Shown here: positions 25,205 through 33,208 of the stretch, one piece after another | Position numbering within the stretch: position 1 is the first letter of the stretch | Layout of the letters: every line of letters starts with the position of its first letter | Source: an uncultured Pseudanabaenaceae cyanobacterium | Lineage (GTDB): Bacteria > Cyanobacteriota > Cyanobacteriia > PCC-9006 > JAAUQQ01 | DNA: 35,568 nucleotides | Assembly (NCBI GenBank): GCA_938017515.1 | Contig: CALIJJ010000301.1 | Coordinates: forward strand, 1 to 35,568 | Direction of reading: 5' to 3' | Program-made: the position numbers and the translations under genes | Notes under the pieces: model-generated | Told to the model about the DNA's origin: nothing | Seen by the model: the letters and a program-made list of their open reading frames with translations, nothing else | Databases searched by the model: none

Positions 25205-27340
25205 TTAAATCCACTCATCATCTCCACCAAAATCCCCCTCATAGGGTCGCTCGACGCGATTGTTTCCACGCGAATCCTGCGGGCTGGTGTTGCCTCGACC
25301 GGAATAATCCTGCTGATTGGAATAGCCCCTTTGATCGGAGTATCCCTGGTCAGAATAACCCTCGTTATAGTTGGGGTTGTCGTAGCCTGGATTGCCGTAA
25401 TCTTGACCGCTGGAGCTTTGGTTGTCGTAGCGCTGATTGTCGTAGCGGCTGTCGTTGCCACCGCGGTTGTCCGAACCTTGCCCATAGGCTTGACCGTCGG
25501 CATAGCCGGGTCGAGAGCGTTCTTGGCTACGATTGTCTTCGCTGTAGCGACCGCGTTCGCGATCGCTGCGACTGGCCTGGTCAAACCAGCTTTCGTTTTG
25601 CTGATTGCGCCGTGAGCTATCTGGGCCGACCCCCCCAGCCTGACCGTAGCGATTGTCTGAATTGTTGGCTGGACTGTAGCGATCTTGATTGTAGGATTGG
25701 CCATAGCTTGGCTGCCCATAGTTGCTTTGGCCATAGCTCTGTTGGCCGTAGCTATCTTGGCCATAACTCCGTTGTTGGTTGTAGCCGTAGCCGTAGTCGT
25801 CGTAATTATCTTCGCCAATCAGCTTGTCGGTCATGCGATCGAGGCTGTCGGTAACGCGATCTAAAATGCCTTTTTCCCGCTCCCTAGGTCGATCCTCAAA
25901 CACCGGCTCAATCTGACTCGCCGGGTCGGGGGAGAAGGCCAACATCAGCGGGAACTGAAGTAGAGAGACGTCAACTAGGCCCTCGGCTTCGTCCAAAATC
26001 ACCAGGGGCAAATCCCCCGCCTTTAACATGCGTTCGGCACGCTGAACTAAGGGTTCCGGTGCCTCGCAGAGCATAATGCCTTCTTGGGGACCAAAGTCGG
26101 AACGGGAGATACCGAGGCACTCCTGCAGACCACGTCGCCAATCGCCGAGGCGTTCGGGGCTATTGGCGAGGACCAGGGCGCAGACGCGATCGCCGTACAG
26201 CTCGTTCAAGACAGAAATCGCTGCGGATGCCACCAAAATATTTTGTAAGCGGCTGCCCATGGTGCGGATGGCCCCACGACTGCCCCGCTTGAAGAACCAC
26301 TGGGTAATCCGTTCCACATGGACCGGCTCAAAGGTGCGGCGCAGTTGCCAGGGTTGACCGTAGTAATCCGGTGATGTTTGATAGCGGTCCAGGATGGCGC
26401 GAATTTCGGCTTCCTGTTGTTCGACGTCCTGTTCTGCAAATTTGGGCAGCGGTAAGGGCTGTTTTTCTGCCGGTTTGTTGTCTAGGTCCGAGGCCCTCGC
26501 CTGAATCTTTGCCTCGGCGCCCAGATTCATCTGTTCGGTGATGCTCACCAAATCTTGGACGCTACCCACCAAGTAATCTTTGAATCCTTGCACCCGTAGG
26601 GCCATGTCTTGGGACGACCCGGCGAAGTTCTCGCGCATTTCGCGGCGGACGCTGTCGCGTCGGCGCTCTAGCTTTTCGAGGCTGATGCGCAGTCCCCGTT
26701 CGCGATCGCGCAGTTCCAGAAAGGTTTGCTCAAAAGCCGCAGCCACGGCATCTTGTTTCGCCCGACGCTCTTGTCGGAGCGCTTCGATCTCTTGCTTCAG
26801 CGCTTGCTTCTGGGCTTGCAGCTCCTCCGGAGACAGCTCATCCAAGCTGGCTCCTTCTACCGTCATGGACTGGAGGTCCTTGGCTGTGGCGGGAGCTGCC
26901 ACTGAGGGCATTGTCTCAGCCGTTGTTTTAGGCGTTGTTTCAGGCGTTTCCGTGCTTCCCTCTTCTGTCTCCGTTTGTCCCTCTGCTTGTTCCTCTGTCT
27001 GAGGTGTCATTGCCTCTGATATCGGCTCGACGATCGGCTCAGAGGCTTCCGGTGTAACGGCTTCAGTCTGGCTCAGTTCGTCCGTTACCGCAGCACTGGC
27101 TTCGAAGTCTCGGGCATCGGGTTGCGCATCGACCACCTCTGGCGTGATCGAGCGTTCTTCGTCATGGCTCAGACCTGTGTTCAAGGCCCCTGATTCTGAT
27201 TCCGTCGATTCTGATTCCGAGGCTGCTGGCTCCGGTAACGCTGCTTCCGCATGCATTGCTGCGGAAGAGCCACCTAAATTCAGCGGAATTGCATCAGCCG
27301 GAATTTCTTGGGGTTGCAGCTCGTCGGGGTTCATCATCAA
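25205..27340 (-). CDS. DUF3086 protein with long Tyr/Gly/Gln-rich low-complexity tail
   Basis: A 711-residue cytosolic protein in four parts. Residues 1-150 are acidic and rich in Glu, Thr and Ser. Residues 168-240 are a long charged coiled coil (LQAQKQALKQEIEALRQERR onwards). Residues about 240-480 carry the cyanobacterial DUF3086 core, with RVQGFKDYLVGSVQDL, GQPWQLRRTFEPVHVERI, MGSRLQNILVASAAISVLNE and LANSPERLGDWRRGLQE. Residues about 512-700 are disordered and made mostly of Tyr, Gly, Gln, Ser, Asn, Asp and Arg, with SYGQ at 525, 530, 535 and 545 and YDNQ/YSDQ motifs later. The core has no known function. The tail resembles eukaryotic prion-like domains and looks like an added low-complexity extension. 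It lies just upstream of plsY and downstream of DUF3119 and mlaE. Confidence 0.85.
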   Translation of the reverse strand: MMMNPDELQPQEIPADAIPLNLGGSSAAMHAEAALPEPAASESESTESESGALNTGLSHDEERSITPEVVDAQPDARDFEASAAVTDELSQTEAVTPEASEPIVEPISEAMTPQTEEQAEGQTETEEGSTETPETTPKTTAETMPSVAAPATAKDLQSMTVEGASLDELSPEELQAQKQALKQEIEALRQERRAKQDAVAAAFEQTFLELRDRERGLRISLEKLERRRDSVRREMRENFAGSSQDMALRVQGFKDYLVGSVQDLVSITEQMNLGAEAKIQARASDLDNKPAEKQPLPLPKFAEQDVEQQEAEIRAILDRYQTSPDYYGQPWQLRRTFEPVHVERITQWFFKRGSRGAIRTMGSRLQNILVASAAISVLNELYGDRVCALVLANSPERLGDWRRGLQECLGISRSDFGPQEGIMLCEAPEPLVQRAERMLKAGDLPLVILDEAEGLVDVSLLQFPLMLAFSPDPASQIEPVFEDRPREREKGILDRVTDSLDRMTDKLIGEDNYDDYGYGYNQQRSYGQDSYGQQSYGQSNYGQPSYGQSYNQDRYSPANNSDNRYGQAGGVGPDSSRRNQQNESWFDQASRSDRERGRYSEDNRSQERSRPGYADGQAYGQGSDNRGGNDSRYDNQRYDNQSSSGQDYGNPGYDNPNYNEGYSDQGYSDQRGYSNQQDYSGRGNTSPQDSRGNNRVERPYEGDFGGDDEWI

Positions 27341-27525
27341 AGGTTTGGGGTAAGGGATCGCGTCAGGTAGACCAGAGGGAGAGGAGGCGTATTCACGGGC
27401 AAGCGCAAATACAGGCTTTTATTTCCGCAGTTTTAATCGATTGTGGGTTTTAAGTCCACCCGTGCCCGGGGCATCAGTCTGCATTCCAGAGCGGGAGATT
27501 GGCTGTGGATGAATCGGTCGATGGC

Positions 27526-27918
27526 CTAATCCGTGCGAGGACATCGTGCTTCCAAGCAGTCCTGGAGCTGCTGAGCATTGAACAAAATGGGGAGAAAGTG
27601 AATGCTGTTAATTTCTTTGAAATAGAACAGAATCGGGAGATTCGGCCAGTAGATGCGCCAATTCTGCCACTCGCTGTAGGGGAAGCTGCGAAAGGGCGGA
27701 TTGGTGCCGCGCTGCACGTCGAGACTCGTGGGGGTGAAGGTGAGGCGCAGACTGGACGCTTGGTAGGTGAGGAAAAGCCCAAAGAGGGCGATGGGAAGTG
27801 CGGCCCAACTGTTGAGGAAGGCGATCGCCCCAGCCAGAGCCAAAAAGCCTAGAGGCACCCAGTAGCTCGGCGCGAGTTCAATGGTCTCGGTCGTGGATTG
27901 TGCGGCGGATGAGGTCAT
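27526..27918 (-). CDS. DUF3119 family membrane protein
   Basis: A 130-residue protein with two hydrophobic helices (about 20-36 and 40-52), followed by a soluble beta-rich region resembling a PH-like fold: SLRLTFTPTSLDVQRG, FPYSEWQNWRIYWP and ILFYFKEINSIHFLPILF, ending near CLEARCP. These stretches match DUF3119, known in cyanobacteria and plastids, function unknown. The gene lies about 200 bases downstream of mlaE and 185 bases upstream of the DUF3086 gene on the same strand, so a link with lipid transport is plausible but inferred. Confidence 0.82.
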   Translation of the reverse strand: MTSSAAQSTTETIELAPSYWVPLGFLALAGAIAFLNSWAALPIALFGLFLTYQASSLRLTFTPTSLDVQRGTNPPFRSFPYSEWQNWRIYWPNLPILFYFKEINSIHFLPILFNAQQLQDCLEARCPRTD

Positions 27919-28050
27919 GGAGATGGGCCTGAATCGCAGATGAATCCAGCAGAGGGGTGGAGTCGAGGACTATCCAGCAGAGATAGTCCTAGCACATCCC
28001 TTATTTTATGAGCTTTAGGGGAGGGACGGCCTGTCCGGTTTTCCGCCCCC

Positions 28051-28071
28051 AAATTTTCCCCATGAAAATTT
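28051..28071. other. Perfect 8-base inverted repeat downstream of mlaE
   Basis: AAATTTTC and GAAAATTT flank the loop CCCAT. The AT-rich stem has no GC-rich base and no T tail, so it is a weak candidate for a terminator of mlaE; it may be a processing site between mlaE and the DUF3119 gene. Confidence 0.5.
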
Positions 28072-28080
28072 CGCCAATCA

Positions 28081-28110
28081 CCGTAACCAGCGGTTCCGTA
28101 ACCAGCGATT
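28081..28110. repeat. Tandem 15-base repeat at the mlaE 3' end
   Basis: CCGTAACCAGCGGTT (28081-28095) is followed directly by CCGTAACCAGCGATT (28096-28110), one difference. It ends four bases from the mlaE stop codon, in the untranslated part of the message. Confidence 0.85.
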
Positions 28111-28114
28111 GAAC

Positions 28115-28891
28115 TTAAAGCTGAAGTGATGCCCCCTGCCCTTGGAACAGCAGGCCGGAGAGCACAAAGTTCACGACAAAGATGGCGAGGAGCGTGGTTA
28201 CCACGGCGGCGGTGGTGGATTCGCCGACGCCCTTGGCGCCGCCTGTGGTGGTCAGTCCCCAGCTAGAACCCACGATCGCCACCATCCCGCCAAACACAAA
28301 TGCCTTGATCATGGCAGTGGCCAGGTCCCACAGCCCCAAAAAGCCCCGCACGGATTCTAAAAATACATTCAGCGTCATATCAAAGCTGGTGATCGCAACA
28401 ATGAGGCCGCCCAGCATCCCGATCGTCGCAAATACCAGGGTCAAAATCGGCGTCATGATGCAGCAGGCTACGACCCTAGGTGACACTAAATAATCCACCG
28501 GATCGGTCCGCAGTACGTAGAGTGCATCGATCTGCTCGGTCACTTTCATCGTGCCAATCTCGGCGGCGAAGGCGGAACCCATGCGGCCTGCCAACAGGAC
28601 CGCTGTCAGCACCGGGGCCAGCTCCCGCACCAGCGCCAGCGCCAGAACGCCGCCCACGACTCCCGAGGCTCCAAAGCGCAGAAACTCCCGCGCCACCTGG
28701 ATCGTAAATACTGCACCGACAAAAATTGAGGCAACGGCAACAATCAGCAGAGAAGCCGGACCGGCTGCGGCCATTTGTTCGACAGTGTTGCGGTAGTGAA
28801 TGCGGCCTCGCAAGATATGCAGCAGCACTTGACCACTCAACAAAATGGCGGCCCAGAGACGTGTTGCCCAGCGTTTGAGTCTCTTATTCAA
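28115..28891 (-). CDS. mlaE: MlaE-family lipid ABC transporter permease (TGD1-like)
   Basis: A 258-residue membrane permease of the Mla/TGD lipid transport system, which moves phospholipid or phosphatidic acid between envelope membranes. Family signatures are VAREFLRFGASGVVGGVLAL, ALVRELAPVLTAVLLAGRMG, AAEIGTMKVTEQIDAL and VVACCIMTPILT, with five or six helices. Homology to plastid TGD1 is established for this family. The start is TTG at 28891, supported by GGAG seven bases upstream (28899-28902 on the plus strand); no in-frame ATG exists before residue 40. The partner ATPase (MlaF) and MCE protein (MlaD) are not in the window. A 19-base tandem repeat lies in the gap upstream. Confidence 0.93.
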   Translation of the reverse strand: MNKRLKRWATRLWAAILLSGQVLLHILRGRIHYRNTVEQMAAAGPASLLIVAVASIFVGAVFTIQVAREFLRFGASGVVGGVLALALVRELAPVLTAVLLAGRMGSAFAAEIGTMKVTEQIDALYVLRTDPVDYLVSPRVVACCIMTPILTLVFATIGMLGGLIVAITSFDMTLNVFLESVRGFLGLWDLATAMIKAFVFGGMVAIVGSSWGLTTTGGAKGVGESTTAAVVTTLLAIFVVNFVLSGLLFQGQGASLQL

Positions 28892-28922
28892 CCGTCTTCT
28901 CCATGGTCTTGCTCCCTCACCT

Positions 28923-29016
28923 TAGGGCTGTTCCAATACCGTAGGGCTGTTCCAATACGGTCGGACTGTTCCAATGCCGTAGGACCATTCAAATCCTTAG
29001 AGCTGTCCGAATAATG
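28923..29016. repeat. Tandem 19-base repeat array upstream of mlaE
   Basis: Four units stand head to tail: TAGGGCTGTTCCAATACCG (28923), TAGGGCTGTTCCAATACGG (28942), TCGGACTGTTCCAATGCCG (28961) and TAGGACCATTCAAATCCTT (28980), with a fifth degenerate unit from 28999. The first two differ by one base and similarity fades toward the hydrolase gene. The array crosses the stop codon of the dienelactone-hydrolase gene, so its last units encode the end of that protein. It lies in the leader of mlaE. Confidence 0.88.
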
Positions 29017-29731
29017 TTTGGACCTGCACCCAGGCATCCGCGGCAGTATCGGGACGGTAAGCATCACGGCGATCGCAGAAGAACCCATGTCCAGCCCCGG
29101 CATAGCGAAAAACGCGGTGATGCTCGCCATTGCCCTCCAGGGCCTGTTCTACCTCGTCCACCTGCCCGTTGGGAATCAGCGCGTCCTCCTGACCAAAGAA
29201 GCCATAGACCGTCCCCTGAATGTGGGGAGTGAGCGAGAGGGTGGCATCCCCGCCGCCGGGGGTCATGGTGGCAATGCCTGCCCCGTAGAACGATGCGGTG
29301 ACGTTGATCGCTGGCAAGGTTGCCGCCAGATAGGCCACGTGACCCCCAAAGCAAAAGCCGATGATCCCGATGGCATTGGGCTTGAGCCTGTCAGCGCAGT
29401 GGGTTTGGAGATAGGTGATCGCCGCTTCCACGTCACTCAACAGCTCCGCTGCCGTCGTCATGGCTTTGTATTTGCGGCCCTCTGCCAAGCCCGCTTCGTC
29501 ATAGCCCACGTCAAACCCGGGGGCCGTGCGCTGGTAGATGGCGGGCGCGATGGCAAGGTACCCCTCCGCCGCAATCCGCTCCGTCACGTCCCGAATATGC
29601 TCATTGACCCCAAAGACTTCCTGGATGACGATGATGCCGGGATAGGGACCGTCGCCGTCGGGCTGGGCAAGGTAGGCGTCAATGCTGAGATCGCCGTTGG
29701 GAATTTGAACGGTTGCAGTGGTCAGAGGCAT
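28997..29731 (-). CDS. Dienelactone-hydrolase family protein
   Basis: A 244-residue alpha/beta hydrolase. The Cys-Asp-His triad of the family is visible: nucleophile Cys in GFCFGGHVAY, Asp in FFGQEDALIP and His in YAGAGHGFFCD, together with IIVIQEVFGVNEHIRDV near the start, whose Glu interacts with the Cys in the resting enzyme. No signal peptide remains with the ATG at 29731; the upstream TTG at 29782 adds 17 unconserved residues and would touch the preceding gene. The natural substrate is unknown; carboxymethylenebutenolidase activity is only the family name. Its last codons lie in the 19-base repeat array. Confidence 0.88.
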   Translation of the reverse strand: MPLTTATVQIPNGDLSIDAYLAQPDGDGPYPGIIVIQEVFGVNEHIRDVTERIAAEGYLAIAPAIYQRTAPGFDVGYDEAGLAEGRKYKAMTTAAELLSDVEAAITYLQTHCADRLKPNAIGIIGFCFGGHVAYLAATLPAINVTASFYGAGIATMTPGGGDATLSLTPHIQGTVYGFFGQEDALIPNGQVDEVEQALEGNGEHHRVFRYAGAGHGFFCDRRDAYRPDTAADAWVQVQTLFGQL

Positions 29732-29778
29732 AGTCGGTGGCGTGGCTGGTCTCGGCGCGTTCGAAGCAGTCGATCCGC

Positions 29779-31005
29779 TCAAGGAATTTCAACCACCATA
29801 GAATATCCCGACTCCTCAGGCGCAGTTACTTCGAGACGATAGTCACCGTTGGCGGGGAGTGCGCGTTTCAACTTCCGTTGTCCCGGCTCTAGGCGCGTCC
29901 AGCGCTGACCATCCGGTTTGAAAATTTGCACCCGGACTTTGCCCTGGGGGACGGTGACGTCAAGGGTTTGTCCGGCTCGGGCCTTGAGCAAATAACGATG
30001 GCGATCGCCCCGCAGCAGCCGTCCTCCGGCACTGCCAATGCTGCTGCCCTGCTGAAAGTCGATGCGCTGGGTGAAGCTGCCGGTGATGTAGCCGGTGTCG
30101 CGCAGGTGTTGCTTGAGGCTGGTGACAAACTGGGGGCGATCGCGCCAGGGATAAAGCTGCGCCAGCCGCTTCCAGCCATCCACCTCCTGGTTCAGCATGT
30201 ATTTATCAGCCATGTAAGCCGCTAACACAGCTCGCACGGGTCCCAGATTGGCCCCAGTTGCACTGATGTCTTGATCGATTGCTGGCAACTCAAAGTCTTG
30301 CTTGATCTGCTGATAGCGTTGCCAGAGTTCGTAGGCATCGCCATACACTTCCTGGGGATAGAGCCGGGTGACATCCTTGATATCCCCCTTGGCATAGCGC
30401 CAAATTTGGATGGGGTAGGACGAAGCCGCGTAGGAGGCAAAGGCATAGGCAAAACGATCGTCCCGGCTGACGAACTCTGGCCGACCGTCCTGGTCCAAAT
30501 CTTCTAGCCCCGCGCCGCCATTGCCCCAAAACTGGTCGAGTCGTTTGTAGGAGAGGGTTGCCCGGTCGTAGTAGTAAATCAGGCTGGATAAACAGCAGTG
30601 GGCACCGCCGGAATAGTTGCTCAGCAGGATTTCTGGCTCCTGGTCACCGTCCAAATCCCGCACGTCTAGATTGCTGACACGGCAAAGCCCGAGGAGGTCG
30701 TCACCGCCGCGATTGACCCGATTGGCCACGGGGCCATCAAATAGCGGTTTTCCCCGACGCGTGATGGTCAGTGTCGGTTCTGCGGAGCATAGGCCATCGC
30801 TGGCTGGGCCGGGATTGAGCGTGGCTGCGACATTGCCCCGCTGAACGCGCTCGATGGGGGAGGCATTGGCATCCGTCTCGGTTTTCCCCGCCCCGTTTTC
30901 CTGGGCCCCGAGGGGCGCTGGATTGGCGCAAAACGCCAGAGAAATACTGCCTATTCCCAAACTCAGCCCAAAAAATTTGAACCATTTACCTTGCGGATGC
31001 GTCAT
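29779..31005 (-). CDS. Exported protein with FG-GAP/VCBS-like repeats
   Basis: A 408-residue protein with an N-terminal signal peptide (hydrophobic core about 10-25, likely cleavage near residue 34). Two calcium-loop-like repeats are visible: VRDLDGDQEPEILL (115-128) and LEDLDQDGRPEFVS (167-180), of the FG-GAP/VCBS type. Between them SGGAHCCLSS holds adjacent Cys. A mid region (210-310) is helical, and the C-terminal 95 residues form a beta-rich domain with LLRGDRHRYLLKARAGQTLD, similar to PPC-type domains of secreted cyanobacterial proteins. The function is unknown; binding of Ca2+ or of a wall component is likely. It precedes the hydrolase gene by 47 bases on the same strand. Confidence 0.75.
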   Translation of the reverse strand: MTHPQGKWFKFFGLSLGIGSISLAFCANPAPLGAQENGAGKTETDANASPIERVQRGNVAATLNPGPASDGLCSAEPTLTITRRGKPLFDGPVANRVNRGGDDLLGLCRVSNLDVRDLDGDQEPEILLSNYSGGAHCCLSSLIYYYDRATLSYKRLDQFWGNGGAGLEDLDQDGRPEFVSRDDRFAYAFASYAASSYPIQIWRYAKGDIKDVTRLYPQEVYGDAYELWQRYQQIKQDFELPAIDQDISATGANLGPVRAVLAAYMADKYMLNQEVDGWKRLAQLYPWRDRPQFVTSLKQHLRDTGYITGSFTQRIDFQQGSSIGSAGGRLLRGDRHRYLLKARAGQTLDVTVPQGKVRVQIFKPDGQRWTRLEPGQRKLKRALPANGDYRLEVTAPEESGYSMVVEIP

Positions 31006-31320
31006 GGACTATTCCCCTCACATGTAATCTGCGATTGGTCGGCGAGTCTCGTCTCTATGTGGCTCTTCCCATGATGATTCAGACCTTCAGTGCAATCCCA
31101 GCGATCGCAAGGATTTGTCAAGAACCGTTTCAATCCAGGGGATCAGGGGACTTACCCACAGGACGAAGTTTTCATGGCTGCTTAGAATTTTGTATGGCCG
31201 CTGAAAAATAACGGCTGCTTGCTCAAGAATGGCTGCTTGAAAATTTCCGAACGCATTGTTCCCAATGCATTGCCTACGTGAAGGGTCTGCATCGCCCAAT
31301 TCCGCATCACCTCCAGAGCT
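31006..31320. other. 315-base divergent promoter region of plmA with degenerate repeats
   Basis: No gene is seen. The region separates plmA (plus) from the exported protein gene (minus) and must contain both promoters. From 31174 to about 31247 four imperfect units built on ATGGCTGCTTGAAAATT occur at 31174, 31194, 31211 and 31229 (spacing 20, 17, 18). They may be operator copies or decayed tandem repeats. No clear NtcA box was found. Confidence 0.55.
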
Positions 31321-32304
31321 ATGGTCAAATTTCTCATCCAGCCCGAAAGCGAAATCCCGGCGTCGAACCAGCTCTATAACCAGATTATGTTTGCGATCGC
31401 CTCGCGCAAGTTTCCGCCGGGGCACAAGCTACCCAGCACGCGGCAGCTTGCCATGCAAACGGGACTCCACCGCAACACCATTAGCAAGGTCTATCGCCAG
31501 CTTGAGGACAATGGCCTCGTGGCGGCCCAGGCGGGCTCAGGCATCTACGTGCGTGAGCAGGGTGAGGACCAGGGCGGCACCCGACGCACGCCCCTGGTGG
31601 AGCAATATCCCCAGGCCTATCAAGACATTCGGCAGCTCCTGGATGACCTGCTCAAGCAGGGCTGCTCCCTCAGCGAAGCGCGGGATTTGTTCTTGGCTGA
31701 GATTGACTGGCGGCTGCGGTGCAGTGCGCGGGTGCTCGTGACCGTCCCCGAGGAGGATCTCGGGGCGGGGCAACTGATGGTGCAGGAATTGGAGCAGTCC
31801 TTCAACATTCCGATTCAGCTCGTGCCCCTGGAGGAGTTGGAGAAGGTGTTGGACCAGGCCCGTTCCGGCACGGTGGTCACCAGTCGCTATTTCATGGGCA
31901 TGGCGGAGGAAATTGCGTCGCCCAAGGCGGTGCGCGTGATTCCGGTGGATGTCTATGACTACACCAGCGAGATCCAGATGCTGAGCCAGGTCAAGCCGGG
32001 GACTTGCGTCGGTATTGTCAGCCTCAGTCCTGGTCTGCTGCGCGGTGCCGATGTCATGATTCGCAGCTTGATGGGTGAACGGCTCTTGCTCATGAGCACG
32101 CAGCCCAGCGATAGCTATAAGTTGCGGGCGATCGCCCGCAGCGCATCCCTCATCATCTGTGACCTAGCCAGCCAGGGCATCGTCAAGCAGGCCGTAGTCT
32201 CAGTCCAGCAAGATCTCATTCGCCATCCCAAAGTGATCTGCTGCGAGAACTTCATCAGCACGGACTCGATCAACCTCCTCAGACGAGAGTTAGGCTTGGA
32301 GTAG
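31321..32304 (+). CDS. plmA: GntR-family regulator PlmA
   Basis: A 327-residue cyanobacterial transcription factor. The N-terminal winged helix-turn-helix (about 11-77) reads ASNQLYNQIMFAIASRKFPP, LPSTRQLAMQTGLHRNTISK and VYRQLEDNGLVAAQAGSGIY. The C-terminal part is the PlmA-specific domain with SEARDLFLAEIDWRLRCSA, LDQARSGTVVTSRYF and a conserved end INLLRRELGLE. In other cyanobacteria PlmA binds the PipX-PII complex and has been linked to plasmid maintenance and photosystem control. Length and pattern match closely, so the assignment is fairly firm. Its targets here are unknown; repeats upstream might be self-regulatory. Confidence 0.9.
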   Translation: MVKFLIQPESEIPASNQLYNQIMFAIASRKFPPGHKLPSTRQLAMQTGLHRNTISKVYRQLEDNGLVAAQAGSGIYVREQGEDQGGTRRTPLVEQYPQAYQDIRQLLDDLLKQGCSLSEARDLFLAEIDWRLRCSARVLVTVPEEDLGAGQLMVQELEQSFNIPIQLVPLEELEKVLDQARSGTVVTSRYFMGMAEEIASPKAVRVIPVDVYDYTSEIQMLSQVKPGTCVGIVSLSPGLLRGADVMIRSLMGERLLLMSTQPSDSYKLRAIARSASLIICDLASQGIVKQAVVSVQQDLIRHPKVICCENFISTDSINLLRRELGLE

Positions 32305-32359
32305 GGACAAACCCCGGTGCGTCCCTGTCCAACCCTATGGGATGCGCTCCCCTCGAACG

Positions 32360-33112
32360 ATGCAGTTGACCTACTACGGTGCCAATAGCTGGCTGCTTGA
32401 ATTCGAGCAGCAGCGAATTTTGATTGACCCTTGGCTGGTTGAGAGCCTCACCTTTGGCGGCCAGAAATGGTTCTTTGAAGGGACCCATGCTCAGCCGATT
32501 ACGATGCCTGAGCAGATCGACCTGATCCTGCTCTCCCAGGGCCTGCCGGACCACGCTCACCCGCCAACGCTGGAGAAGCTCGATCGCAGTATTCCGGTGG
32601 TCGGCTCCAAAAGTGCGGCCAAGGTCGTCCAGGGTCTGGGCTACAGCAATGTCACAGCCCTGAGCCCCGGCGAAACCCACCGCTGGGGTGATGCCTTGGA
32701 GATTCATGCCACCGCCGGAGCCCCGGTTCCTCAAATCGAAAATGGCTATGTTCTCAGTGGATTAACGAGTGGCAAAAAGCTCTACTACGAACCCCACGGT
32801 TTCAGCGACAGCAAGTTGCCGAGCTATGGACCCATTGACGTGGTCCTGGCTCCCGTGGTCGATCTGACGATTCCCCTCGCCGGTGCCTTTGTGAAGGGCA
32901 ATGAGACGACCGTGAAGCTGCTCAAGGACGTGCAGGCCCGCTACGTGCTGCCAACAACCGCGGGGGAAGGAATTGAGTATTCAGGCATTATCGACAAGCT
33001 GCTGGCGATGAAAGGTAGCCCTGAGGACTTCCAGCGACAGCTCCAAGCGGCTGAACTAGAAACTCAGTTTGTGAATGCCAAGCCCCAGGAGGCGATCGCC
33101 CTAGCGCTATAG
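32360..33112 (+). CDS. Metallo-beta-lactamase-fold protein with altered metal motif
   Basis: A 250-residue protein of the UlaG-like metallo-beta-lactamase fold, beginning MQLTYYGANSWLLEF and with ILIDPWLVESLTFGG. At the place of the usual H-x-H-x-D-H metal motif it reads LLSQGLPDHAHPPTL, so the first two His are replaced by Gln and Leu while Asp-His are kept and an extra His follows. Metal binding may be changed or reduced to one site. Other parts, such as GPIDVVLAPVV and YVLPTTAGEG, look conserved, suggesting a functional family rather than decay. The ATG at 32360 is chosen; an in-frame ATG at 32342 would add six residues. It starts 55 bases after plmA and may be in its operon. Confidence 0.8.
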   Translation: MQLTYYGANSWLLEFEQQRILIDPWLVESLTFGGQKWFFEGTHAQPITMPEQIDLILLSQGLPDHAHPPTLEKLDRSIPVVGSKSAAKVVQGLGYSNVTALSPGETHRWGDALEIHATAGAPVPQIENGYVLSGLTSGKKLYYEPHGFSDSKLPSYGPIDVVLAPVVDLTIPLAGAFVKGNETTVKLLKDVQARYVLPTTAGEGIEYSGIIDKLLAMKGSPEDFQRQLQAAELETQFVNAKPQEAIALAL

Positions 33113-33173
33113 ATCTGATTGAGGTCAATATGCGTACAAATCCGTAGAAATCCTTAAGGGAAACTAGGGACGA

Positions 33174-33208
33174 ACAATAAAAAGGGGCGCCATCGCCCCT
33201 TTTTATTG
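33174..33208. terminator. Intrinsic terminator after the plmA unit
   Basis: AATAAAAAGGGGCG pairs with CGCCCCTTTTTATT around CCAT, giving a 14-base-pair perfect stem ending in a T run. The symmetric A/T flanks allow use in both directions. It lies 62 bases past the stop of the metallo-beta-lactamase-fold gene. Confidence 0.94.

Noticed and set aside
25331..25854. Long plus-strand frames opposite the DUF3086 tail
   Set aside because: Cys/Arg-rich or Val/Ala-rich translations are the mirror of the repetitive Tyr/Gly/Gln coding sequence and not real proteins.
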